The notes: generated by a model not told the origin, from the sequence alone. DNA of 9,781 bases from Planctomycetota bacterium (GCA_027295435.1 JAPUKX010000136.1:1-9781), one strand, 5' to 3'. Positions 1-7,100 are shown, counted from the stretch's first letter. Translations and numbers: made by a program.

Positions 1-556
1 CGATACGGAGAAGGGGATCGATCTGCTGCTGTATGCAGCCAGCATCCTGCGGCGTCGCGGCCTGGAATTCCAGGTCGCGGTGTGCGGACCGACGCTCTTC
101 GGCAGTCATTACGCCGGCGTCTGTGTGCAGCTCGCCGAAGATCTTCGTTGCCCGGTCCTATGGAGCAACCAGGTCTCCGATGAGCTGCGCTCGGCACTGT
201 TCTTTGCCAGCCGGTGTGTGGTTTACCCGTCGATCCATCGGGAACCATTCGGCATGGTGGCCGTGGAAGCCATGGCCCACGGAACGCCGGCGATCGTTGC
301 CGACTATGGGGGCATTGCGGGAGCCATTCAGGCCGGTGGGGAGATCGGAGGGCTTCACTTCCGGGCGTGGGATTCAGCGCACTTGGCCGAGCAGATCGCC
401 AGGCTGCTGCAAGATGATGATCTTCACCGTCAACTTGGCGAAGCGGGTCCGCGCATTGCCGCCTACTACTCCGTGCAGAAGCTCGCCGATCGCGTCCTCA
501 CGCACATCGGGCTGCCAATGATGCCCAGCGCGACCGATAACGGCGGCAGCAGCTGA
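1..556 (+). CDS. Glycosyltransferase, GT4-like family, C-terminal part (5' end outside window)
   Basis: The frame is open from base 2 and ends at TGA 554-556, leaving about 184 residues of the C-terminal (nucleotide-sugar-binding) half of a GT-B glycosyltransferase. It starts with DTEKGIDLLLYAA, the loop and helix typical of Glycos_transf_1 domains (normally preceded by R/K). It continues through a beta strand ending VCGPT and then VVYPSIHREPFGMVAVEAMA. The two glutamates at bases 242-244 and 266-268 are seven residues apart and form the E-x7-E signature of retaining GT4 enzymes; GTPAIVADYGG follows as usual. The family moves a sugar from an activated donor to a lipid, glycan or small-molecule acceptor in the cytoplasm. 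Donor and acceptor cannot be told from this half. An internal ATG at 80 would cut the fold and is not the start. The next gene lies 148 bases away behind its own promoter, so the two need not be one operon. Confidence 0.88.
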   Translation, partial: DTEKGIDLLLYAASILRRRGLEFQVAVCGPTLFGSHYAGVCVQLAEDLRCPVLWSNQVSDELRSALFFASRCVVYPSIHREPFGMVAVEAMAHGTPAIVADYGGIAGAIQAGGEIGGLHFRAWDSAHLAEQIARLLQDDDLHRQLGEAGPRIAAYYSVQKLADRVLTHIGLPMMPSATDNGGSS

Positions 557-575
557 CAGAAGGCGCGTTGCGCTA

Positions 576-603
576 TTGACTTGTAATCCAGATGTGATTA
601 AAT
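576..603 (+). promoter_or_regulatory. Probable sigma70-type promoter for the ankyrin/lipoprotein operon
   Basis: A -35 box TTGACT (576-581, five of six consensus bases) is followed after 16 bases by TTAAAT (598-603, four of six). A TG one base upstream of the -10 (595-596) makes it an extended -10. The spot is AT-rich against a GC-rich background and lies in the 148-base gap just before the ankyrin gene. It would give a leader of roughly 95 bases. This is read by eye; no start site is known. Confidence 0.5.
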
Positions 604-691
604 GGTTAGCTACATCCCCACGCGACTGCGAACAAGACTCCGCGACCACCCAGGACATCGCAGCCGACGTTTGGTTCGGATGACTACGGCT

Positions 692-697
692 AGGAGG
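692..697 (+). promoter_or_regulatory. Strong ribosome binding site of the ankyrin gene
   Basis: A perfect AGGAGG lies seven bases before the ATG at 705. It fixes that start rather than the out-of-frame ATG at 698, which directly abuts the motif. Confidence 0.75.
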
Positions 698-704
698 ATG
701 TGGG

Positions 705-2852
705 ATGGGATCATTTCTTCGCATCGCAAGTGGGGCGGTTTTCTGCGCGCTTTCGATCTCGCCGATCGCAGCCGCACACGAGACTGATCAATTCACCGTT
801 CCGGTGGGCAAGGAGTTCGCGGATCTTGGCGACTATTTCACAGCGATGGCCTACGACACGATCGAATCGGCTGTGAACAAGACCAACGCAAACATTCGGC
901 GAGCGATCGAGACCGATCGGACCGCTGCCCGAATCGCACAACTGCAATCTCCCGATGTGCTCACCAAGGCTGTCTTCCGCGCATTCACGCCGGCGTTCTT
1001 CCTCATTGAAGGTCTCGAGACCATGGTGCACTCCAAACGCACCAGGACCAAGTACCCCGGTCGCGTCGTCGGATACCGGGAGACGATCAGGAACACCTAC
1101 CAGCACGTTCACTTTCCTTTGGACCCTCGGCAGATTTTCCGATTGTGGCAGGCGTCGACCATGAAGGTCCACGGGACGTACTGCGGCCCGGACAAGATCG
1201 GCCACTTCACCGACATGGGATATCATTACTACAGGGCCTACCGAGGGGCGCGCAACAAGGGCCTCAGCGAAGGAGAGGCCATCAAGCGGGCGGTCAGGGT
1301 CGGGACGAATGGCCCGCTCTTTGCTGAGGAGGGGATGGTCGGCTATCTCTCCGCGGGCGCCTATTCGAACGCGGATCTTGCCTCGAACTACGCGGGGTTC
1401 AAGTTCTACATCAACGTCACGCAAGAAGCGCGCATCCGAGGCCGGATGCATCCGCCGATGGTCCGGCGCGACGGCAATTACTGGCAAATCAGCCGGCATG
1501 TGCGGAGGGACTCAGGCTTCTTCGCCGAGTTCATCACTGATCACTTCAACGAAGCCCTCAACCCAAGTCTATTCGAATCGCTCATGAGAAAGCCCGTTCG
1601 CAAAGCGGTTGAGAAGAGAACGGCCAACCTCCTTCGGTGGTATGCTGACGACAACGGCAACCGGAGGCCCAAAGAGTACTTCGACGCCCTCACCGAGGAG
1701 CTCAGGACCTACTACGGCGAAGAATACGGCCACAAGGGGACGCAAGATCAGCTGATCACGATCGGCAATACCTGCTTCGCCGAGCCGCCGCCTGGCGACC
1801 AGGGGACCGGCCGAAGCGCAAATGGGTATACCGCACTTCACTGGGCCGCGTTGAGCGGTGACCTGGCGAAAGTGAAACAGCTTATTGACGGCGGGGCAGA
1901 CGTCGATCTACGGGTCTGGTCTCTGGAGAACTACTCCGCCGAATGGGGCAATACGCCGCTGCACATTGCAGCAGCGTCCGGCCTGGCTGAGATGGTTGGA
2001 TTACTCCTCGGCCACGGCGCAGACGTCAATGCGCGTAACGAACATGGCGCGACACCGCTGCACCGAGCAATCGCCCACCCCGAGGCTGTCGAGATGCTCA
2101 TCGCCGATGGCGCCGAGGTCAATGCCAAGGACGAACGTGGCCGCACCTCGCTGCATTGGTCCGCTCGGTATCCGGTTCCGGAAACCGTGGCCGCTCTGAT
2201 TGCCAACGGCGCAGATGTTGATGCACAAGACCACTACGCTGAAACACCGTTGCATAGAGCATTGCTGTGGGGCCACACCGACATGATGGCGATGCTTCTT
2301 TCAGCCGGAGCTCAGGTGAATGCAACGGCAGATTTCGATACCTCACCGCTGCACTTCGCCGCGCGCCGGGCGGACGAGGACGCGATCAAATTGCTAATCC
2401 GTAGCGGTGCGGACATTCATGCCAGGGACGAATTCGGATGGACCGTTCTGCACGACCTCGCGATGATCGGCCGAACTGGGCTCGCCGGCGTACTGCTTGC
2501 GGCTGGAGCTGATCCTGACGCGGTCGATGATTATGGCTCGACGCCGCTTCATGAGGCAGCTCGTTACGGCCACGATGAGGTCGCAGCACTCCTGCTCGAA
2601 TCCGGTTCCGATGTCAATGCGCGAAGCAACTCCGGAGCAACCCCGCTGCACGACGCCGGGTTTGCCGGCCACACATCACTCGTGAATCTTCTGCTCGAGC
2701 ATGGGGCGGACGTTTATGCGATGAATCTCAACGGTCAATCGCCGGTGGATCTCGCCTCGTCCAACGGCAATCGACTCACCGCGCGGCTCATCCTAAGCTC
2801 ATTGCACTCCAATTCTGAAGTAACCCGCGATCAACCGATCGACATGCGATGA
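705..2852 (+). CDS. Exported ankyrin-repeat protein with an unassigned N-terminal domain
   Basis: A 715-residue protein. Residues 1-24 form a signal peptide (hydrophobic core, IAAA before His25), so it should leave the cytoplasm. Residues 25 to about 370 form a domain I cannot assign. Its most distinctive stretches are HGTYCGPDKIGHFTDMGYHY (156-175), dense in His, Cys and Asp, and YSNADLASNYAGFKFY (220-235). DKxxHF weakly recalls small DUF2279-type lipoproteins, but that is a memory-based hint only. Residues 373 to about 700 are ankyrin repeats: nine full units with the TPLHxAA turn and the GADVNA end, and a half unit as C-terminal cap. Unit 1 has an insertion after GADVDLR and unit 3 is two residues short. 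Ankyrin repeats bind proteins, so a binding role outside the cytoplasm is likely; the partner is unknown. The mature chain has only two cysteines, C160 and C357. Its stop overlaps the start of the lipoprotein gene. Confidence 0.9.
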   Translation: MGSFLRIASGAVFCALSISPIAAAHETDQFTVPVGKEFADLGDYFTAMAYDTIESAVNKTNANIRRAIETDRTAARIAQLQSPDVLTKAVFRAFTPAFFLIEGLETMVHSKRTRTKYPGRVVGYRETIRNTYQHVHFPLDPRQIFRLWQASTMKVHGTYCGPDKIGHFTDMGYHYYRAYRGARNKGLSEGEAIKRAVRVGTNGPLFAEEGMVGYLSAGAYSNADLASNYAGFKFYINVTQEARIRGRMHPPMVRRDGNYWQISRHVRRDSGFFAEFITDHFNEALNPSLFESLMRKPVRKAVEKRTANLLRWYADDNGNRRPKEYFDALTEELRTYYGEEYGHKGTQDQLITIGNTCFAEPPPGDQGTGRSANGYTALHWAALSGDLAKVKQLIDGGADVDLRVWSLENYSAEWGNTPLHIAAASGLAEMVGLLLGHGADVNARNEHGATPLHRAIAHPEAVEMLIADGAEVNAKDERGRTSLHWSARYPVPETVAALIANGADVDAQDHYAETPLHRALLWGHTDMMAMLLSAGAQVNATADFDTSPLHFAARRADEDAIKLLIRSGADIHARDEFGWTVLHDLAMIGRTGLAGVLLAAGADPDAVDDYGSTPLHEAARYGHDEVAALLLESGSDVNARSNSGATPLHDAGFAGHTSLVNLLLEHGADVYAMNLNGQSPVDLASSNGNRLTARLILSSLHSNSEVTRDQPIDMR
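1821..2812 (+). repeat. Ankyrin repeat array within the protein
   Basis: About ten successive 33-codon units, seen in the translation as repeated xTPLHxA...LLxxGADVNAxxxx. The DNA copies have diverged (for example different codons for GADVNA), so this is an old protein repeat rather than a recent tandem DNA duplication. Confidence 0.88.
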
Positions 2853-3499
2853 GGGCCTCAGCAGGCATGGCCATCGTTAGAACACTCTATGTATTGACGT
2901 TGATCCTGTTGGCGGGCGGATGCGCCTCGAAGGACCCCATCGGGGCGTGGCAGACGTCACTCGTGCACTACATCGTCAAAGAAGGCAACGGTGATCTCAA
3001 CGCCCTTCGCAACGTTCGCGAATCGCCTTCTCGCAAAGAATTCGGTGTCATCGGCGCTTCCAAGCACGGCTTTCCATTCATCGCCCCTCGCCGGACTGAT
3101 GTCACCGGCGTCCTGTTGGGACACCGCAAGATCAACACTCGTTACTGGTACATCTTCCTGGTGGGCGCTGTGGAATATCGCGGCGCGTTCGTGGATTTCC
3201 CGCTCGATGATCCCCAAGTGAAGGATCTCCGCGTCGCCGCGATCTCAGGTGCGAGTGGTGAGTTCAGTTGGCTTCTGGGCGATGGCCACGCCGAGGCGAT
3301 GCATCAATATTGCCAACGACAACTGGAAGCCTGGCGTCGGAGCCATCCGAGCCGCGCTGAGGCGACTGAAGCGCCAACATCCTTCCCCACGCCCAAAGAT
3401 ATCTTTCGTCTTGCGGTCGCGCCCGACGCCATCACGGTAACTGATGAGCATTCCTTGGCCCGCTGGACGCTTCTTCTCCCGCCCCCCTGCGAGCAATGA
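2849..3499 (+). CDS. Putative lipoprotein of unknown function, coupled to the ankyrin gene
   Basis: A 216-residue protein, family not recognised. The start ATG 2849 overlaps the previous TGA as ATGA, the usual sign of translational coupling, so both proteins are probably made together. An alternative start at 2867 (Met7) gives a tidier signal sequence, MAIVRTLYVLTLILLAGGC, and I cannot choose firmly between them. Cys25 follows LLAGG, a lipobox with Ala rather than Leu at -3; it is therefore slightly atypical, but CAS at the mature end fits. If lipidated, the protein would sit on a membrane, with Asp at +4. The body contains VHYIVKEGNGDLNALRNVR, GVLLGHRKINTRYWYIFLVG and, near residues 136-145, AISGASGEFS; it looks like a small globular alpha/beta domain without catalytic motifs I know. 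Two further cysteines lie at 155 and 214. A role with the exported ankyrin protein is inferred from the overlap only. Confidence 0.82.
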   Translation: MRASAGMAIVRTLYVLTLILLAGGCASKDPIGAWQTSLVHYIVKEGNGDLNALRNVRESPSRKEFGVIGASKHGFPFIAPRRTDVTGVLLGHRKINTRYWYIFLVGAVEYRGAFVDFPLDDPQVKDLRVAAISGASGEFSWLLGDGHAEAMHQYCQRQLEAWRRSHPSRAEATEAPTSFPTPKDIFRLAVAPDAITVTDEHSLARWTLLLPPPCEQ

Positions 3500-3669
3500 C
3501 ACGGGCCTTCTTTGAGAATCGTGCGGTAAGTGGATAGACACCGAGGCATCAAGGCATCGAGGCGTCAACTTCCGTCGTAAGCCGCTTTGGATGTAGCGAC
3601 AACCAGGGCAGCCGTGGTATAGGAGGCGGTTGCTCAGCTTCGGTGTTTCGGCCGCCGCCCGCACCGGCC
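3500..3669. other. Convergent intergenic gap
   Basis: A 170-base gap between the lipoprotein gene and the end of tkt, which face each other. It holds the short tandem repeat at 3544-3567. I see no convincing terminator: CGGTG...CACCG around 3640-3670 pairs only five bases over a long loop and has no T run. An AGGAGG at about 3622 is not followed by a credible gene. Confidence 0.6.
3544..3567 (+). repeat. Three tandem copies of an 8-bp unit
   Basis: AGGCATCA (3544-3551), AGGCATCG (3552-3559) and AGGCGTCA (3560-3567) lie head to tail in the convergent gap. Each copy differs from its neighbour at one or two positions. No function can be read from it. Confidence 0.75.
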
Positions 3670-5634
3670 TCACGCCGCGACAACACCAAGCATCCCTGCG
3701 GCCTTGCGGGCAATGTTGGTGTGGTGCAGTCCGCAAAGCTTGAGGATGTCTTCCTCATTGCGGGCGGATTTTGGGATCTTTCGAACGAACATTTGCTCGA
3801 TCGTAAATGCGTCCCCGGAGTCGGTGACCGCATCCGCGACGGCGGAGCCTAGGCCGCCGCCGTAATTGTCCTCGACGGTCAGAATGTTCCCGCCGTTCTC
3901 GTTCGCCAGATCTAAGAGCCTTTCGGTGTCGAAGGGAAGGCAGTACAAGTCAACGAGCGTGGCATCGATACCCGCCCGGTCGAGCGTGTCGAGCACCTTG
4001 TTGCACTCATGCACCATGTAGCCCGCGGTGACGATGAGCAGGTCGCGCCCCTCGGTAAGCACCTCTAACCCGCCAAGGTCGAAGACCGATGCCTCGTTGT
4101 AGATAAACTCAACGTCCGGCCGGACCGTCCGCATGTAGCAGGCGCCGAGGTGTTCGGCCATTCGCATGGTGAGGGCATAGGCGGCATAGGCGTCAGCGGG
4201 TTGAAGAACATAACAGGCCGGGTTTCCCCGATGATCGCGGACGGTCGTCCAGCTTCGAAACCACGCTAGATCCGGCAGGCTCATCTGGCTGGGTCCGTCA
4301 GCAGCAAGCGATATGCCACTGTGGCTGCCCACGATTTTGATATTGGCGCCGGAGTTGATCGCCATCTCGATCTGGTCACACCCGCGTATCACGAACTTAC
4401 CGAAGGTGGAGCAGAACGGGATCTTGCCTGCTGCGGACAGCCCAGAGGCGACGGAGAACATGTTCTGCTCCGCGATCTTGCACTCCAGAAACCGGTCGGC
4501 GAGATCCTCGTCGTCGGCGAACCACTCCGAGAACGTTGAGTTCTTGACATCTCCGTCCAGGGCGTACACGTCGCTGTTGACGTGGCCCAGTACGCGAAGC
4601 GCCAGACCATACGCCTTACGGGTGGCGAACTTCCCACTCTTGAGCGCCTGCTCCATATCATACTGCTTCATCGCCTCGGGAAGGCCCATTGGCTCCGTGG
4701 TGGAAACGTCGGCTGGGGTGTGCTCGGCAGGGGGATATATCTTCAGGTCGTCGCTCACCAGGGCCGAGGTGAGCCCAACTCCGGTCGCATTGAGATCCTC
4801 ATGGGCTTTGGCCAGCAGGTCGCCGGTTGGGGGTTTGCCGTGCCACCCGCCACCCTGCAGCGACGGCGCCCCCCAGCCCTTGACGGTCCTGGCGACGACC
4901 GCCATCGGCCGGTCACCGTCTTGATTCTTGATGAAGCGATCGAAGGCATCGCGAATGGCATCGGGATCATGCCCGTCAGTGTCACTGACCGAAAACCCTG
5001 CCGCTTCAAGCTTGGCCGTCAGGGTCTCGGGCGATTGCTGCGGACTGACCTTGTCCGCTTGGCCGTAGCCGTTGCAGTTGAAGATCGGCAGTACGTTGGT
5101 GAGCGTGTGATCAGCGATGAAGTCGATGGCCTCGGCGACCTGGCCCTCACGAGCCTCGCCGTCGCCGATGATGCAGTAGATGCGCTTCTCCAGGCCATCG
5201 CGTCGCGCGGCGACCGCCAGGCCGGCCGCAACCGAGAGGCCATGGCCTAGCGAGCCGGTCGCTGCATCAAAGAACGGGAACCCTTCCATCGGACTGGGGT
5301 GACCATCGAGCAAAGAGTCGGCCTCACGCAGGGTCAGGAGGTCGTCGGCGGTCATGCGACGAAGCTCGTCGCCTTTCCCGATGGCTGCCCCGAGGTCCGC
5401 CAGGGCCGCATAGATAATGGGCACCGCATGGCCCTCGGAGAGCACCAGCCGGTCTGAGGTGGGGTAGCGCGGGTGATCCGGCAGCCACCGCATCGAGTGA
5501 TACAGCAGCACAGTCACAATCTGACCCAGGCTCAAGGCACTGGTGGGATGCCCACTTCCAGCCCCCGCACACATGTCCAGACACATGTGGTCAAGCTGAA
5601 TCGCCTTGGTGTGAACAGCAGCATCAAATGCCAT
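3670..5634 (-). CDS. tkt: Transketolase, complete single chain, animal-like motif set
   Basis: A 654-residue cytoplasmic enzyme. Transketolase moves two-carbon ketol units between sugar phosphates in the non-oxidative pentose phosphate pathway, using thiamine diphosphate (ThDP) and a divalent metal. All three parts are present. The ThDP domain has GSGHPTSALS (26-35), DRLVLSEGHA (61-70, His69), DGHPSP and GSLGHGL, and the metal/ThDP motif GDGE (157-160) running to NCN (186-188). The pyrimidine domain has FATRKAYG (336-343), DGDVKNSTFSE (360-370), the catalytic glutamate in AEQNM (Glu389), GSHSG (436-440) and DGPSQM (446-451). The C-terminal domain has LLIVTAGYMVHE and ILTVEDNYGGG. KNSTFSE and DGPSQM (not DGPTHQ) match animal transketolases as I remember them, not the Escherichia coli type. 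Start ATG 5634 has AGGA five bases upstream. The gene stands alone, divergent from dnaN. The GDGEAREGQ and LPDLAWFR variants look tolerable, so I expect an active enzyme. Confidence 0.95.
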   Translation of the reverse strand: MAFDAAVHTKAIQLDHMCLDMCAGAGSGHPTSALSLGQIVTVLLYHSMRWLPDHPRYPTSDRLVLSEGHAVPIIYAALADLGAAIGKGDELRRMTADDLLTLREADSLLDGHPSPMEGFPFFDAATGSLGHGLSVAAGLAVAARRDGLEKRIYCIIGDGEAREGQVAEAIDFIADHTLTNVLPIFNCNGYGQADKVSPQQSPETLTAKLEAAGFSVSDTDGHDPDAIRDAFDRFIKNQDGDRPMAVVARTVKGWGAPSLQGGGWHGKPPTGDLLAKAHEDLNATGVGLTSALVSDDLKIYPPAEHTPADVSTTEPMGLPEAMKQYDMEQALKSGKFATRKAYGLALRVLGHVNSDVYALDGDVKNSTFSEWFADDEDLADRFLECKIAEQNMFSVASGLSAAGKIPFCSTFGKFVIRGCDQIEMAINSGANIKIVGSHSGISLAADGPSQMSLPDLAWFRSWTTVRDHRGNPACYVLQPADAYAAYALTMRMAEHLGACYMRTVRPDVEFIYNEASVFDLGGLEVLTEGRDLLIVTAGYMVHECNKVLDTLDRAGIDATLVDLYCLPFDTERLLDLANENGGNILTVEDNYGGGLGSAVADAVTDSGDAFTIEQMFVRKIPKSARNEEDILKLCGLHHTNIARKAAGMLGVVAA

Positions 5635-5668
5635 CGGCTTCCTTTCTGGCAGCGATCAGCCAGTTCAT
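5624..5668 (-). CDS. Possible 14-residue leader peptide overlapping the tkt start
   Basis: An ATG at 5668-5666 opens MNWLIAARKEADGI and stops at TGA 5626-5624, eleven bases inside tkt in another frame. GGAG lies five bases before this ATG, at least as good a site as that of tkt itself. Ribosomes ending here could re-initiate on the tkt ATG, so it could couple or tune tkt translation. No run of regulatory codons suggests classical attenuation. A chance frame of this length is quite possible. Confidence 0.25.
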   Translation of the reverse strand: MNWLIAARKEADGI

Positions 5669-5704
5669 ACCTGCTCCAAGGGGTCGGATTTCGCTAAACC
5701 GTGT

Positions 5705-5733
5705 ACTATCTCACAGGCGGACACAGAAAGCAA
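5705..5733 (-). promoter_or_regulatory. Candidate tkt promoter
   Basis: On the minus strand TTGCTT (5733-5728) and GATAGT (5710-5705) are 17 bases apart, with a TG one base before the -10. Matches to consensus are three and four of six. It would start transcription near 5698, about 64 bases before tkt and upstream of the possible leader peptide. Confidence 0.3.
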
Positions 5734-5825
5734 ATGCCACCCCCAAGGCGGCCGCCCATTGCCAGGGTTCCCGGCTGCTCGAGAGCCCGGCCAGATACCC
5801 CCGCCTGGCGTCCGGCAGCCCGACT

Positions 5826-5833
5826 GCTACACT
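5826..5833 (+). promoter_or_regulatory. Candidate extended -10 element for dnaN
   Basis: TGCTACACT spans 5825 to 5833: TG, one base, then TACACT with four of six -10 bases. It lies 43 bases before the dnaN ATG. No fair -35 box is found 16-18 bases upstream, so the call is weak. Confidence 0.22.
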
Positions 5834-5876
5834 CTGGGTGTATGCCACAAGAGCACTCTGCGAGGGTTGATCCGTC

Positions 5877-7007
5877 ATGAAGGTCATTTGCGATCGTGCC
5901 GCGCTGGTGAACGCGGTGAACATTGTCGGCAGCGTCGTGACCAGCCGCACGCCGACGCCCGTGCTGAGATGTCTGAAGCTGACCGCCGCCGATGGTATGT
6001 TGGTCCTCTCCGCCACCGATCTGGAGATGGGACTACGCATCGCCGTCGCTCAGGTTGAAGTTGAACAAGACGGCGAAGCGGCGATCTTGGCTGACAAGCT
6101 CAGCCAGATCGCCCGCGCGTGTGAGGACCCAACACTCACCATCGAGACCGACCCCGATTCGATTGCAGCCGTACACATCCGCGGAGCCGGTTCGCATTTC
6201 AAGGTGCTTGGCTACGATCCGAGCGAGTTTCCGCCGGTGCGGGACTTTGGAGGCGCCACGGTGGACTGCGAGGTCCCGGCCGGCGTCCTGCAGACGCTCA
6301 TTACCCGCACCTTGTTTGCTGCCGCTGTCGAGCACAGCCGGTACGCAATCAACGGCGTCTTGTTCGAGCGATCAGGCAAGCGCCTTCGGATGGTCGCCAC
6401 CGATGGCCGGCGGCTCGCCATGGCCAAAGGTGAATGTAGATCAGGCGAGGGTGAATCCTCTTGCATCATACCCAGCAAGGCGTTGAAGCTGCTTGGCAAG
6501 CTTCTTGATGATCCCGACACGCCGGTTCAACTTGCCATTGAGGAGAATCAGATCCTCATGGCCGTCGGCGATCCCGGGTCGCCCGGGAATGTTGCAGTGC
6601 TCTCAAGCAACCTCGTGGAAGGTGCGTTCCCGCCGTTCGAGGATGTGGTGCCCAAGGAGCAGGACAAGAAGGTGTCGTTCGACGCCGCCACCCTCTCCAG
6701 CGCGGTTCGCCGAGCGGCGCTGCTGACCAATGAGGAGTCTAAGGGGGTCCGTCTGAGTTTCACCAACGACAAGCTCACCCTGACCAGCCGAGCCCCGGAA
6801 ATGGGCGAGGCGACCGTCGAGGTAGACCTCGATGATTATCAGGGCGATCCGCTTGAGATCGGCTTCAATCCCGGTTTCATCATTGACGCGCTCAATGTCG
6901 TGACCAGCAGGAAGGTGATCATCGAGCTCAAAGCTCCCAACAAGCCGGGAGTGTTGCGGACCGGCAACGATTTCACCTACGTGATCATGCCGGTGAATCT
7001 GCAATAA
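5877..7007 (+). CDS. dnaN: DNA polymerase III beta subunit (sliding clamp)
   Basis: A 376-residue protein of normal clamp length. The clamp closes as a dimer round DNA and tethers the replicative polymerase and other clamp-binding proteins. It begins MKVICDRAALVNAVNIVGSV and shows the expected marks: ATDLEMG near 47-53, FPP in the first domain, RYAINGVLFE and VATDGRRLAMAKG in the second, EGAFPPFEDV at the second-third boundary, and YVIMPVNLQ at the C-terminus, where the binding pocket for partner peptides lies. The three similar domains run at roughly 1-120, 125-245 and 246-376. ATG 5877 has GAGG eleven bases upstream, a rather long spacing. The gene is not next to dnaA, recF or gyrB: it diverges from tkt and converges on a redoxin gene. 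I see no sign of decay. Whether it is the only clamp gene in the genome cannot be judged from this window. Confidence 0.96.
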   Translation: MKVICDRAALVNAVNIVGSVVTSRTPTPVLRCLKLTAADGMLVLSATDLEMGLRIAVAQVEVEQDGEAAILADKLSQIARACEDPTLTIETDPDSIAAVHIRGAGSHFKVLGYDPSEFPPVRDFGGATVDCEVPAGVLQTLITRTLFAAAVEHSRYAINGVLFERSGKRLRMVATDGRRLAMAKGECRSGEGESSCIIPSKALKLLGKLLDDPDTPVQLAIEENQILMAVGDPGSPGNVAVLSSNLVEGAFPPFEDVVPKEQDKKVSFDAATLSSAVRRAALLTNEESKGVRLSFTNDKLTLTSRAPEMGEATVEVDLDDYQGDPLEIGFNPGFIIDALNVVTSRKVIIELKAPNKPGVLRTGNDFTYVIMPVNLQ

Positions 7008-7036
7008 CCCCTCGATCATCTCGACGTCTTGGGTCA

Positions 7037-7065
7037 CCAAAGGAAAGAAGCCCACGAGGGGCTTC
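7037..7065 (-). terminator. Rho-independent terminator of the redoxin operon
   Basis: GAAGCCC (7047-7053) and GGGCTTC (7059-7065) form a perfect seven-base stem with a five-base loop. Read on the minus strand the stem is followed by TTTCCTTTGG (7046-7037), a T-rich tail. It lies 35 bases past the redoxin stop codon. On the plus strand the stem is followed by GATCTC, so it should not be a strong terminator for dnaN. Confidence 0.65.
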
Positions 7066-7100
7066 GATCTCAATGCCAGTCGATGATGAAGCGGGGCCGG

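Noticed and set aside
602..787. 61-codon plus frame starting inside the promoter region
   Set aside because: Its ATG overlaps the proposed -10 box, it has no ribosome site, and it overlaps the well-supported ankyrin start in another frame.
711..1499. 262-codon open frame on the minus strand
   Set aside because: Antisense to the ankyrin gene's front domain, which has a strong ribosome site, signal peptide and clear frame. No motif in the antisense product.
3621..3729. Small frame after AGGAGG starting at a TTG in the convergent gap
   Set aside because: It runs antisense into the end of transketolase, uses a rare start, has a spacing of only about four bases and shows no recognisable product.
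4313..5250. Two long plus-strand frames (203 and 222 codons) across the transketolase gene
   Set aside because: The minus strand encodes a complete transketolase with all motifs. The plus frames show no family resemblance.
5635..5876. Possible replication origin next to dnaN
   Set aside because: No cluster of TTATCCACA-like boxes and no AT-rich unwinding stretch. The nearest look-alike, around 5841-5849, differs at several positions.
7047..7065. The hairpin as a terminator for dnaN
   Set aside because: On the plus strand no T run follows the stem. The T-rich tail is on the minus strand, which assigns it to the redoxin operon.
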